From Eucalyptus grandis (lineage: Eukaryota; Streptophyta; Magnoliopsida; Myrtales; Myrtaceae): a DNA stretch of 64,000 nucleotides. The stretch covers positions 30,529,669 to 30,593,668 of the forward strand of contig NC_052614.1 in NCBI RefSeq assembly GCF_016545825.1, given 5' to 3'. The position numbers and the translations under genes were made by a program. Under the pieces are notes generated by a model. It did no database searches. It saw nothing but the letters and a program-made list of their open reading frames with translations, and was not told the origin of the DNA. This document shows, in pieces, positions 11,701-23,745 of the stretch; the stretch's first letter is position 1; each line of letters starts with the position of its first letter.

Positions 11701-11930
11701 TATTCTCTATGTTTTCTTTGGCATATGTCTCTTCCTATTTAAAGAGAAGACACCCATTAAAAGAATTACAGTCTATTTCAGTCAAATTTTTCCATAAATA
11801 AAAGATTTTATAAAGTATAATATTTTGGCAAATTTTTAGGAAGGAGAATAAACTATATACATTTAAAGTTTATTTTTTTCTATCCTTTTTGTTGGAAAAT
11901 GTTTTGTATTTTGCAAGAATACGCCACTTG

Positions 11931-13138
11931 GGTCCGTTCGTTTCGCAAAAAATATCACGTTTCCGGAAAATATTTTTCTTGGAAGTCATTTTCCGGAAAA
12001 TGACTCTATTTTCCTAGTGTTCGCCAAAATCTAAAATTTGAGTGGAAAATATTTTTCATTGTTCGTTAACTCATTTAATTGTTTGGGAAAATTATCAAAA
12101 ATTAAAATTTAATATTTTTAATTGACCAAAAAATTTATTTAATTTATTTATATTTTTAAATGATTTTTTAATTATTTATATTTTTAAAAATCGAAATTTT
12201 TATTATTTCTTTTCCTTTTCCTTCGTCCTCCTTATTCCTCCTCCTTCCTCCGCCGTTGCCTCCTTCCTCCTCCTTCTTCCTCCTCCTTCCGCCGCCGCCA
12301 CCTCCTTCTTGCCTGACGATGGTCGGCTGCCCAACGGCCGACCAAGACCTAGTGGCCAAATCCGGCAAGCTTGAGGCTAGGCCGATCTCACCCGAGCTCG
12401 CCTGATCTGGCGACAGAGCTCGAGGCTCGGCTGATCTCACCCGAGGTCGCCAAATCTGGCGATAGAGCTCGAGCTCGCCTGGATTGGGAGCCCGAGTTCT
12501 GCCGCTAGATCCGATGAGCCGCAAGCTCCGCCGCTGAATCCGCGACCTCATCGCATCACCCCAAACAAGCATAACCAAATCCCCAAAACAGAGTAACGAA
12601 CGAACACATGAGCAAGCACGCGGAGCACTAAAAAAAATCCCAAGGAAAAGAATCAGGGGCAATCACCCGTCCACCGGAAGCCTTGCACCACACGACGAGC
12701 GGCCTGGACGGCATGCTCCCCACGAGCCTCCCAGCGCCGCCGCGGTGCTCCCTCTTGAGCAGAATCCTCCCGAGCGGCTTCGAACCGCCGGGGAAGCGAA
12801 GCGCCGTGGCGGCGGCGGCGGCGGCGCCCCAGCCAGAGCGGCCGGGGAGGGCGGAGAATGAGAGATGCTTCGCCCATCGTCGGCGTCGAAGGAGGAGGAG
12901 GAGATCAGAAACCCTAATATGTGAGAGAGTGCAGAAATGAGGAAGGAAAAAGAAGCGCGAGAGGCTGGGAAAATGATTTCCTCTTTTGAAAAGAGGCAAT
13001 CATTTTCCACAATGTCAAGAGGGATTTTCCGTTGACCAGAAAATGTTTTCTTTGACTATGTATTTTCCGTCCACCCGAACACCGGAAAATTTTGGAAAAT
13101 ATTTTCCTGAAAGTTGTTTTCCACGAAACGAACGGAGC
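11931..13138. mobile_element. Non-autonomous TIR element with captured exon
   Basis: The ends are inverted: the left reads ggtccgttcgtttcg and the right, reversed, gctccgttcgtttcg. Both are followed by repeated 'ggaaaata' motifs. The flanks are TTG and, one base beyond the right end, TTA, possibly a mutated 3-bp target duplication of the Harbinger type. The interior is GC-rich. Its minus strand at about 12895-12660 encodes a plastid-transit-like peptide rich in Ala, Arg and Ser (ATALRFPGGSKPLGRILLKR, then RPLVVWCKASGG), preceded by a pyrimidine-rich leader. No in-frame ATG precedes it, so this looks like a captured first exon rather than a working gene. Confidence 0.6.
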
Positions 13139-14566
13139 ATTAGATGTACTTTTTTCTCTGTATGCATGGTAATATACTAAGCACGACCTTGTCTTCTTTT
13201 TCTTTTTAAATTTGTGAAGGAAGAAATTCTATTATGTTAGACATCTTAGAAATTTGAGATAGCACTTGTTCATATCGATAACTTATATATCAAATAGCCA
13301 ACAACCTACTTTTCAAGAAAATAAGCCTGTCCTCTCACTTGATGAGCTTGAAAATGTATAGATAAGTTGAAAGCCATCAATTAACATAAGATAATTCTTG
13401 CATAACCGATTCAAATAGTCAATAACATACTTTTGCATTTTCAATGGCGTGAAGTTATTCTTGCAAATACCAAATATCACAAATTGCTTGGGGGCCAAAT
13501 ATCGTCTACTAATAAGAAATTTCCTCTTTATGTCATAAATTAAGTAGCAAAGATATTTATATTCTTCATACATTTTTTACTAACTTATTTGTTTTGAATA
13601 GGACATTGACATTTTCCCTCGCATTATTAGTTCTCAACTTTATAAGACTATTTATACATTAAAAATACCTTTGCTGAAGAATCTCTCATAACAAGTTTCA
13701 ATAACATGTAAGTTTCAATCGATAGCTAGTGGTACTAGAGACAGAGAGAGACTTGATAGCAAAAGTTCAATCCTCCCAACTATACCATTCATCATATTAC
13801 ACAATTTGAAGTATAGTTGTCGTATAGGTCTTAAATTTGGAAACTTTGTTTTTTTTTGTTAAAATTTTTAATGATATTTCGCAAACTTTGGAAAAATTGG
13901 GAAATTTTGCCAATAGCTTCCAGTTGCCCAACGGTTACTACTATGGCTAAAAAATAGAAAATTGAAGAATTCTTTTGCTGGGCTGTGACTAGGCTCAAGA
14001 GTGTCTCACTCTTTTGCCATCTCTAGTAACACTAAAATTGGTCCTCACTTCGACCAAAAAAAAAAAAAAAAAAATTGATCCTCACTTAGAATTGAACTTG
14101 ATCGTGGCTATAAGCTAAACCTGTCAAAACAGTTATAAACTCATTTATTAAGTCATATTATATGGGTGTAGAAACTCTCTATAAATGAATTTGGAATGGT
14201 AAATGAATTATAAATAGGTTTGGAATGGTAAATTCTAAGATAATTTGCATGTTATATGGGTTCACAACTCTTAGACCCAACCTATCTCTATAACACTTTA
14301 TATTCTCTTGCGCTTGCTTACTTCCGCAACTTCACCTTAGTTTCAATTTAAGTATGGGTTTTCTTAAATTAGGTTAAACATGAAAGTTTTTTAATAATAT
14401 AAATCAAGTCAGATATGAATAGCTTGGAAATGAGTTAAAACATATTAGATATGTCAATTTGGGTCGGATCATTTTTTGACCCGACTCAATCCACTAATTT
14501 GATGTATCTATAACAAGGTCAACGGCTCCAAATTGGAGTTAGCTTTACCCCACCGATTTCTGAGCG
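13139..14566. other. AT-rich stretch without a supported gene
   Basis: Contains an 86-codon open frame on the minus strand (13573-13313) that I cannot place in a family and an A-tract near 14055-14076. No conserved motif, splice structure or TIR pair was convincing. Confidence 0.5.
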
Positions 14567-15060
14567 GTTTCATGAATGAGCAATACTGTCAGAAGTGCAT
14601 TTGCAATTAGTCTTCCTGCCAAAATAGTCGCAAATGATTTAAAGCTACCAACAGAAGTAAGCACAATGAGCAATCAGCAGTCCTGCTATACATTTGATTG
14701 CACATTTCTGTTCGAAAACCAATTAACATTTGAAGGTATGATCAGCAAAAAGAAATGATTATGAATTGGAGAAGGGAGAGCCAAAATTGTCCCAATCAAT
14801 TTGACCTGTTAAGTTGCTTCCCAAAAAGAAAGAGCAATAAAAGCAAGTCACGTGACAAAATTAAGCAGGTTACGTACTCAGATCACTTGCTCCACTGCAT
14901 TCAGAAACATGGCAAAGAATTCTGGAGAATGTTTTGATTCCTCCTCGCGTGACATGTATAAAAAATTTGCCAGCACGTAATCTTTATATTGACTTTCATT
15001 TCTTTAACAGTGGAGGAGGTGAACAATGGACATTAGGAGGACGGAGAGCCGCTGCGCCCA
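14567..15060. repeat. Third repeat copy, 5' part
   Basis: Diverged relative of 2500-2990 and 26090-26590. It has the 'ttagtcttcctgccaa' landmark, the 'gaaaaccaattaac' landmark and the 'gatcacttgctccact' landmark in the same order. It is the flank of the third copy of the unrecognised gene. Confidence 0.65.
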
Positions 15061-16521
15061 TTGCTGGGATGTATTAGGGTGGGTTAGGTTTGGCCACCCC
15101 ATGATGTGGATTTTGATCCTATCCATCGCGTCGGTAGCTGCGGTGAGGACTTCTCGTGTCGCTGTGCTCACAGCAGTGTATTAGCCCTTCAGAGCATGCA
15201 TTTGAAGGCTTTTGGCTTTTGCCTTCTAATCTCGAGACCACAAGCAGGTGCCCAGCTGCATTGGCCTCCTTATGGATGCGTCCAAGCCCGGCACGATTGG
15301 CTGCAGATCCTTTGGTCATGGAGAAGATGCAGATGAAACCCTGCAATTTCTGCAGGAATATCAGCTAATAAAATGTTGTTCTATGATTGTGATGATCGCC
15401 TCTTCAGTTCACTTAATGTCCATTCTGAACCGTGTTTCTCTGGGTTCGGGGACTAGTTCTAACTGAAACCTCAGCAATTCCCGGCAAAAACCATAATCTT
15501 ATCCCATGAGCCATTTGGACGGTAAATGTCTGGTTATGTTGCTTCCCCAGACTAATTTCTTTTCCTGAGGGGATATTCCCGCCCTTAGTGAAATGAAGAC
15601 AGGAAGTAATTACTCACAATGCCAAGAATTAGAAGATATATCGACTTGAAGGTGCTATAATCATAAACAGATCTCAAGAGCTCGAAGAATCTTAACAGAA
15701 GAGAGTTTACTGATGTGATGATCTGTATGGTTTGGATGTTGACAAAGATAAGAGGAATTCCTGAGGACACTGATGCAGAGAACCAGGCCATGGACCAGGT
15801 TGTAGTGGCCTCGACGGTGTGTTCACCTGGCAGTGGCATAAACAGAATGGAGCTAACTACCGGAGACCATTGATCAGGCAACTAGGTCCCGACTTTCGCC
15901 TTCCAGTCATATCTCATTCCTTTCTTCTTGAATCCTGCCGTGTCCACGTTCACCACCCGCCTGTTCATTTCCGCATTGTCAGATGGAAAGTCCTCATCTT
16001 TTCCCTTTGCACGATATACACCCATGCTCGTCCTAACGAATGTTCTATGAGGTAGTATGTATATCTACTAGCCATGATCCTAGCAGGCACTGCCCACATC
16101 TTTCGTGATGTCTACTAAACCCTTGGCATGAAGTGAAGGTAGATTTAGGGAAAAAAAAAACAGAGAGAGCAATGTTACCATGCAATTCAGTACATTGTTC
16201 CAGGTTTAAATCCCCTAAAACCACCACATGTCTATCGTCCGTAGCTGCTTAGAATGTGAACTTCCTCTGGAGCATCGAGCCCTTAAGAGGCACGATGCGC
16301 GCCCAGAGCTTAATCACGCGGCCGCCCCTCCTCACCTTCACCCACAGAGTCTCAGCTTGCTGGCTAATTTTGCCGAGCTGCGAGTTGAATTCAGACCGGG
16401 CCTTGGTTGGCACGAAATCGTCCGCGTCATCCTCAGCAAACCCTTCAGTGATGTCCCCAGGCAGCGGCATGCTCTCGTCCCAGTCCTCCGGCACCTCCTG
16501 CTTCACCCTTTTCATGCACAA
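15060..16521 (-). pseudogene. Decayed unrecognised plant gene, copy 3
   Basis: The first exon (16521 to about 16160, minus) encodes VKQEVPEDWDESMPLPGD, SQLGKISQQAETLWVKVRR and, past a TAA, a continuation containing HVVVLGDLNLEQCTELH before a possible donor (GGTAAC). The TAA sits where the other copies have a Gln codon (KFTIQ against KFTF-stop). This copy keeps the frame that the other two lost by deletion, so it is the better guide to the ancestral protein. The second exon region (about 15990-15710) encodes VDTAGFKKKGMRYDWKAKVG, then a stop, then [20 protein letters not shown]. It is shorter than the others and has no RWP-RK neighbour. The family is unknown to me. Confidence 0.55.
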
Positions 16522-16530
16522 AATTAATTT

Positions 16531-16825
16531 AATCTGAAGGTATGATGAGCAAAAACAAAACGATCGTAAATTGGCGAAGGTAAAGCCAAAGTAGTCCGAA
16601 TCAATTTGACCTGTTAAGTATCTTCCCAGAAAGAAAGAGAAAGAAAGAGCAAGAAAACCAAGTCATGCAACGAAATTAAGTATGTTACATACTCGGATCA
16701 CTTGCTCCACTGCATTCAGAGAACATGGCAAAGAATTCTTGTGAAAATTTCGATTCTTCCTCGCACAACTGATATAGAAAAATTGTTGCTACATAATCTT
16801 TTTATTTGGACATTCAGTCTTTAAC
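16531..16825. repeat. Partial fourth unit of the same repeat
   Basis: It repeats 14727-15010 (from 'gaaggtatgat' through 'ctgcattcag' to 'aatctttttatt') directly after the first exon of copy 3, and then stops. This shows that the 2 kb unit was once tandemly arranged here. Confidence 0.6.
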
Positions 16826-19120
16826 TTTGTGTTTTGTGGAAGCGAATCTTAAGTTGTTTGCGAGTCCTTACCCTAAATTGCCCTCATTCACAAAGCGTCT
16901 ACTTTAGTGAGTCTACGTTCTAGGATCCTCTACTTTGTTCTTACGCTTATTGGGGGCGATTCTAGGGTCCCATATGAGAAAAAGGACCTCCATCCCGTGT
17001 GTAAAATTGACTGGCTATAACCAGTTATTTGTAGTTTACTTTGGTTGTAGACAATTTTGAGAATTCAAAAGGGAATTTATTAACTGTAAGATAATTTTTG
17101 CATTTGCAAATATCTACCAACACAAAGGTAATTTAACGAAGTTGAAACTAATTCTATGAACACAACTTATAATTTACAAACATCATTTGGCATTTATTAT
17201 ACAATAAGGTATGTTACTAAGATATGGCTCTGTTAACAATTTACTGAAAAATTTGACCCAAAAAAATAAAAATAAAAAACAATTCAATTAGAATGAGTAT
17301 AATTAAGATCATCAAGGATTAGCACTCACTCAATTTACTAATTATACTTACTACTTGAAAGGATCATTGTTTCTTATAGGGTAAATTACTTTTTTGAATT
17401 ACTTCCCATAAAGTAGATTTTTACTTAATTGTTGACCTAAGGCTATATGGTTAGTCGGCTTAACTGCTCACAATCTGATTGCACTTATGGTTCGTAAAAT
17501 TTTATTAAAAATAGGCACATTTCTTTACACTTCGTAAGCTGAGGATGTTTCAACTAGAATTATCTAGTAATATTGTAATTTTCTTTAATTAGCCATTATT
17601 GGCAGTTCATTATTGTTAGTCTTTTTCCAGTATTGACAGTAAATTCCCTTTATATTTCATAACTCGACAATGGAATTACTAAGTAATTGTCCTACAATGG
17701 TGTAATTTTCCTCAACATGTCATGACTTGTAGCTCTTGTCCTTAATAATTATATCTCCAACGATTGTAATTTGCTTGAAATCATTGTGATCTCAATTGTA
17801 CCATAGTAAATACATTCTTTTTTTGCGTAGTAATACAGCTATACAGTTCGTAACAAGAATGGTTTGATGGTAACTTACCGTTTTAAAAGTTGTTACCACT
17901 TTGATGGTAAGTTATTTATTTTGTAAGACGTGAATGCTTACACCTAGAAATTTCCTGACCTCAAACCATGGCTTGTGATATAGTACTTGGTAATTGATCT
18001 AAATCTATGGTAAATTAGTTATATCCTCATAATCTGATTGCACTTGTTGTTCATAAATTTGTATTGAAATAGTGACATTCATATACACCACTTAAATTAG
18101 GGATGTTGTCCCTAGTTATCTGATAATATTATAATTTTCTTCAATTAGTCAAAATTGTTAGTTCATTGTTTTTTTTTAGTATTTTTCAATTATTAGCAAT
18201 AACTTCCTTTTATACTTCGTAACTTGGCAGGTCATAACTTGTAGTTCCTGTCTCATATCATTATACCTCCAACTATTATAATTTACCTGAAATCATCACG
18301 ATCTCAATTGCACGTCTAGTTAGTACTTTCCTTTTCTGTGTGGTAATTGAGCCGTACAGTTCGAAACAAGGAATTCCTATCTCTTAGCAATTAACTAATG
18401 GGATAGTAGGGTACTTGAAATTGTCATAAGAGACACAACTTATAATTGATAATTGATCACAATAATTGTAAATCATTGTAAGTCCATGTAAATTATTGTG
18501 CATTTATAGTAGTAAATTACCTCGAGTTATCGTAAACTCAAAATTTTTAATGATCATAATTTTTATTGAGAAATCTAAGCAACCTAAAGTTTCTTTCGAT
18601 TTCCCCATTCTTTGTAAATCTACATAAATAATCCTTCAAGTTCATAATCAATGGATCCTATACACAAGTAATAGTCCTTTTGATTGTCGTAGTTTTCCTT
18701 AATTAATCGTAAAACTTACAATTCCACCAGAACAAACTTCCTTAGTTGTCGATAAATTACCACTTCAACCGATCATGGCTGACATTTTTTGGACTTTAAA
18801 TGCAATAAGTCATATTCTTTTTCTTTTTTTTGATCGCAAAAAACAACATCAAATAAAACAACCATCCATTATACATCTAAACTCCATCTTACACATAGAT
18901 CAACACACATAAAACATTCATTGTTTCCACTAGCACATACACACATACATGCATACTCAAATGTATTGTAGCTAAGTTGTCTAATCAACACACTGAACAA
19001 CACATACTACATAGCATCTCCTCTTGCATGGCCTTAGGGCTCAAGACACTTCTTCTGGGACAATCACATTTGCAGCGATGTACAGCCACTAAGGTATAAG
19101 ATCCTCCGGCTTCCGCTTTG
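16826..19120. other. AT-rich intergenic stretch with an old tandem duplication
   Basis: No gene is supported. A stretch at 17466-17855 is repeated with divergence at 18028-18372 (shared: 'tctgattgcactt', 'gtaattttctt', 'cttgtagctcttgtc' or similar, 'gatctcaattg', 'acagttcg'). The 3' end of the ankyrin gene starts at 19121. Confidence 0.55.
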
Positions 19121-21502
19121 TCAAGGCTTGCGGAGGCATTTCAGGAACTTACGTACCAACTTCACTATTAAGCGAACGACATGGCACAAGAAAATAAGAG
19201 CCATTAATCCACCCCACGCCAACACCGCATATCCAATTATGTTTACTGTATTTTGGAATTCCGTAAGCGGTGTGAAGACCAATATGGAGATGGCATAAGT
19301 GACCGCCATGGAGGTTATCGCAACCCACATAGTTAGCATTACAATCCACGTGGTGATCCGAAGCCGCTTTAGAGGAAGACCACTTATGAGAACCAGAATG
19401 ATGCTAAGCGATGCAACGAAGCTTATCGTGTTACATGTTATGAAAATCTTGTAAGGTGTTGAGTACATTTCTGCCATTATGGACTCGCCCGCCGTATGGT
19501 CGTCTTTAGTTTCTTGCCAAAGGCCACCAGGCGGGGTAATACTGGTTTGGAATGCCATGGTAGCTAGTAATATCGCCACCACCATTAGTGTCTTATGCAT
19601 ACTGTGTTGCCACTTTCTCTTTGTTTCCCTTTTGTCCTGTTCTACCACAGGTGGATGGAAGGAGGTGGCCATGTTATTGGCGTAGCCTGTTCGTCTGGAT
19701 GGCTCGTGATTCCTTGAAGTTTGAGGAACAGAATCCATAATCTCTATGGCTATTTCCGTGTTCTGACCTTGTGCTAATAGGCCTTGTGCTGTGAAACCTC
19801 TTAAGTTTGTAATGTTTGGGTCTACACCTTTATTAGTTAGGAACGCTATAGTCTGCAGAAGAGCAACACCAAAATGTACCAATTGGGGTTAGATTTGAAC
19901 TAGACGAGCTCGTGTTATATACTTTTGAGGATTAACTTCGCTATTAGTGTTTGTGACTATTATACGATGACTTCAAAATGGAAATTCATCCCTTGTTGAA
20001 TCTCTTCTAGTGTCTCTAGTTTTTTGTTCCTTCTAATCTAGATAAAATTAGCATGGTAATAGAGCGAAATGTAAAGTTGTAGTTAATTATCTGTACGAGT
20101 TACTTCTTCCCCAAATATCATGACCTGCAATGATTTATGAATGGAAACCTTGTAGCTTCTAAAAATTTCTAGGACACTCAAATATCCTAGAAAGGAAAAT
20201 AACACAAATAGTCACTTAACTTTGGCTCATTGTGTAATATCATCCTTGAACTTTTAATTTATTTAATGTGGCCCTTGAAGTTTTCTTAAATATTCAATTT
20301 AGTCTCGAAACTTTTAATTTGTTCAATCAAGTCTCTCAATTTTCTATTAAAAAAAGTCAAAAGTTTTCTTAATTACACTTTTTGCTTGGATTTTAGGAAA
20401 AAAATCATTTCAATCCATTTTATAAATCAACAAAAATATGACTGTCTTATTTATTACTTTAAAAAAAAAAACTTTTTGACCTTTATAAATATTATGATAG
20501 CTTTATTTAAACCTATTTTGACTTATAATATCTGTAGTAGCAAAAGTAGAACATCATTTGTAGCTTTATTTAAACCTATTTAGGAATTTTTTTTTGAACA
20601 AAAACCTATTTAGGAAATTGATTGAAATGAAAAGAATTCTAAAATATGGATAATAGTGCAATTATAATAACTTGCATATGGTACCAAAAGACTTATTTTA
20701 CTTTGTTAGGAAAGTTGAAAGACTAGATAGAACAAATTGAGAGTTCAGGGATTAGATTTAACATTTATAAATAGCTCAAGAACCATATTGAATAAATTAA
20801 AAAACCAAAAATGACTTTGCATATTGAGCCAAAGTTTATAGATTATTTGTGTTGTTTTTCCATCCCATATTCGCCTTTTTTGTTGATGAGATCACTGAGT
20901 TTGATTAATACAAAGGCTTGATTATATGAACATACCTTAGTTTGTCTATCTGCAGCAGCCAAATGCAAAATTGTGTTGCCATATTCGTCCCTCAAGTTGA
21001 TGAACTGATCATCGCCCACGATATCCATCAAAAGTTTCAAAGCTTCTAGTTTGTTATGCTTCACACACAAGTGCAAGATCGTTTGGCCATGTTCGATGAC
21101 ACTACGAGCTGCAACAGGTCTCGCTCGAACCAAGAGTTCCAACACATCCACATGCCCTTTCATGGCCGCGACATGAAGAGGGTTTCTTCCGTATTTGTCA
21201 CAGACGAAACATGTTTCAGGGCCAACTCTTAATAAACTTGCCACTATGTTGAGGTACCCTTTTGCTGCTGCGAGATGAAGAGGCGTCGAACTTTGACAAT
21301 CTTGCTCTCTTACCAGCTTGGGCTTTTGAGCTAGAACCTCTTCCACAAATTCCAAATGTCCGAGCATGGCTGCAATGTGCAGAGGAGTCTCAGTGTGATT
21401 CCCAATCATGATTCGGTCGAGAAGCAACTTATCTTTTTTGAGCAACTCAAGCAAAGAAGGTACGTTTCCTTTCATGGCGGCTTCGTAGAGCTCGGACTCC
21501 AT
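19121..21502 (-). CDS. Ankyrin-repeat PGG membrane protein (BDA1/ACD6-like)
   Basis: Two exons on the minus strand: 21502-20936 (ends ACT AAG|GTATGT) and 19852-19121 (after TTCTGCAG). They join in phase 0 to give 432 aa. Residues 1-190 hold about five ankyrin repeats (TPLHIAAMLGHLEFVEEVL, TPLHLAAAKGYLNIV, NPLHVAAMKGHVDVLELLV, TILHLCVKHNKLEALKLLM, NTILHLAAADR). A linker leads to a PGG domain (SITPPGGLW near residue 300) and four hydrophobic helices in the C-terminal 150 residues. In this family the ankyrin part faces the cytosol and the membrane part anchors it. BDA1, ACD6 and ITN1 act in immunity, salicylate signalling or salt stress. The length is normal and no stop or frameshift is seen. 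The name is by architecture only, since these genes form large clusters. Confidence 0.88.
20194..20861. mobile_element. MITE with long terminal inverted repeats in the ankyrin intron
   Basis: The left end (ggaaaataacacaaatag, then actttggctca) is mirrored at the right end read backwards (ggaaaaacaacacaaata, then actttggctca). Inverted similarity extends about 80 bases from each end. The flanks atcctagaa and atcccatat agree at 6 of 9 positions, which would fit a Mutator-type 9-bp duplication but is weak. It fills most of the only intron of the ankyrin gene, with splice sites outside it. Confidence 0.65.
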
Positions 21503-21604
21503 GTTTGGATCTCTAAAAAGAGAGTTTCAAAATACTCACTCCTCCATTGGAAGACTTGAATTATATTGTCACAACCAAGTCAACCTCCACGGTAGTTTTG
21601 ACGA

Positions 21605-21706
21605 AGACCGAAAAACGAATGGTCGGTATCTCTTATCTGCAAGTCTCTGGCTCAAAGACCGAAAAACGAGTGGTAGATATCTCTTGTCTGCAAGTATCTG
21701 GCTCAA
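21605..21706. repeat. 51-bp tandem duplication upstream of the ankyrin gene
   Basis: Two units starting agaccgaaaaacg at 21605 and 21656, about 100 bases upstream of the start codon (gene on minus strand). The left block begins with a single matching unit at position 1, which suggests that another ankyrin paralogue may lie just left of the window. Confidence 0.75.
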
Positions 21707-21849
21707 GTCCCGCATATGTCTCAGGTAACGTTTATTCTTGGAGCTTTGTTGTGGATATAGATTCCCCTGTTGGCCATTTTCTAGCGAGTCTTGTCTCCAT
21801 TTGATCCCATCAAGTTCGCACAGGTAACATGTCCCGATTGAGCCATGAC

Positions 21850-23144
21850 ATCCTTTGATCATGTAAAACAGCCACCCTCTATCCGTGCATATTGTTGTGG
21901 AATCACTTCAATTGCACAAACATGCATATGACTTTGAAAGGACATGAATTTCCTCGATACGAGAGAAATAACTTTTGCACTAGCGCTCACTCAATCGGAA
22001 TGAGCTGTAACCTAAGCACTTATTGAGAATTTATTCTGCCATATGGGTGTGCTAGGAAGATAGTTACAGATGAGCAACAGTATCATTCAAACATTCAGAG
22101 TTGGTCTTCTCAACTGATGGTTTTATTAATGTGATGGGCCTAAGTTGGCCCGTCATTCACGTTGGGCCTAAAAAGTGCCCGGCCCACAATATTAAAGTGG
22201 ATGGATGGAGAGACACTTATGAAGGGACACGCTTTTTTTTAGAGGATGTATATAAGGGGGAAATAAAGAGGGAGGAACGCACATTTTGGCATAATGTACG
22301 TTCCTCTTTCCTCTCTCCCTCAAAAATGCTTCAAAAAGAAAGAACAGTAAGCAAGAGGCGACACCCATCTTCCCTTCAAGGCGAATTGGCGTCATTGGAT
22401 CGAACAAGGCCAAATTCTCTTCCTCATATCGGCGTCGGTGCTTAATCTGGCTAACAAGATACGTTCACCCTCGTGATGTGCCTTAGACGGTGATGCATGT
22501 GTTTTTCCCGGGCTCGTCTTCTGCACAAGTTTAGGAGTTCGATTTAGTGTCGAATCCGGTTTTAGGGAATCCGACAATCCCAACATCAACAAAGTAATCC
22601 CCTAAGATTTCGAGCTTGCAAATTGTTTGAGCTCGATGTGGAGGCATCAGCCTCGCTATGCCCCAAAAAATTCTGCCGAAGACAGTTGATCTTCATTTTC
22701 TCCCATCAAAATTTCAAAAATAGAAGGATCATAAGTTTCTGATTGATTTGATCAATCACGAAAGGCCTAAATGGTACTAGGCAGGGAAATGAATCACATA
22801 GAACGTATAACCCTGCCACCACCCAAATGGTTTTCTTATTTAGATGAAGAAGCGTAGGATGATTCTGTACACGACCGCTCAGACAGATGACGTTCGCGGC
22901 TCTATAGACCTAGTCAAACTTGGCAGCGCAGATCGGTTATAGACATTCGGAATCTACTCACAACTGTTTCTAGGGGGAATCAAGAAGAGACCCGCAATCT
23001 CTTAATCAAATTTGTATTGTGTCAAATCGAATTTTGATTTGTTTGAGTCCTTGCCGTAGATTGCCCTGAAGGAAGATACCGTTCTCTTCTTGATCGTAGC
23101 TTCTCCAGCAATGCTTCACTGCGATGACGTTCTTCCCTTAAACC
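21850..23144. other. Sequence unique to the right block
   Basis: Absent from the left block between positions 189 and 190. It contains a TATA-like 'tatataaggggg' near 22250 and purine-rich sequence afterwards, compatible with an inserted retrotransposon LTR or a promoter. I found no coding domain and no clear terminal repeats, so its nature is open. Confidence 0.4.
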
Positions 23145-23745
23145 ACGACCAGACATTGTTCTCAACTACTGCCATGAAACAATAGCCTTCCCCAAAGAAA
23201 AGCAACTTTCTCTTTCAGGAAAGTTTTTGCATGAAGTGAGCGACCATGAAACATCATATTCTAAGTCACTCATTACAATGACATGACATTTTTAAAGTCA
23301 TTCATCTGCGTCCTGCATCACCCTTACTCTTATCTGCAAGTTTATGGTCTAGTTTCATCCAAAGGATCTAGGATGTCAGATAAGGGAACGGTTCTTCGAG
23401 TTCGTGTGAGGATGTTTTTTATATATGAACAGAGGTTGTTCCTTCATATGTTCAGTGGATTCAGTCACAGATATTGCTTTTGCCCCATGTATGTCTTTCT
23501 GCGTCTTTGCACATGCGTGTACAACTTTAGGTTGGCCAATTTGAGCAGCAAGAAAATTGAGCATATGAATCTTCTCTATCAGAATTAATGATTTTTGAAG
23601 AATTATGTACTGATATTAGACTCTTAACAAATAAACATAGTGTCAGTCCTCGAGGCCTTCACACAATGTTAGATATGATTGGCTAAATCAATGGCCATAA
23701 TTTTCTATGGTACTTTGGTGGAGCAATGGAAGATATATCAACATC
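23145..23745. repeat. Extra copy of an internal block repeat
   Basis: It corresponds to 25200-25870 and to 1740-2280: the stretches 'ctttcag...aagt', 'tcattacaatgacatgacatt', 'cacccttactcttatctgcaa' and 'gaacagaggttgttccttca' recur in order. The right block therefore has one more unit than the left. Confidence 0.65.

Noticed and set aside
12168..12662. 164-codon minus-strand frame
   Set aside because: Gly/Arg/Lys/Glu low-complexity sequence from a CT-rich tract, with no domain.
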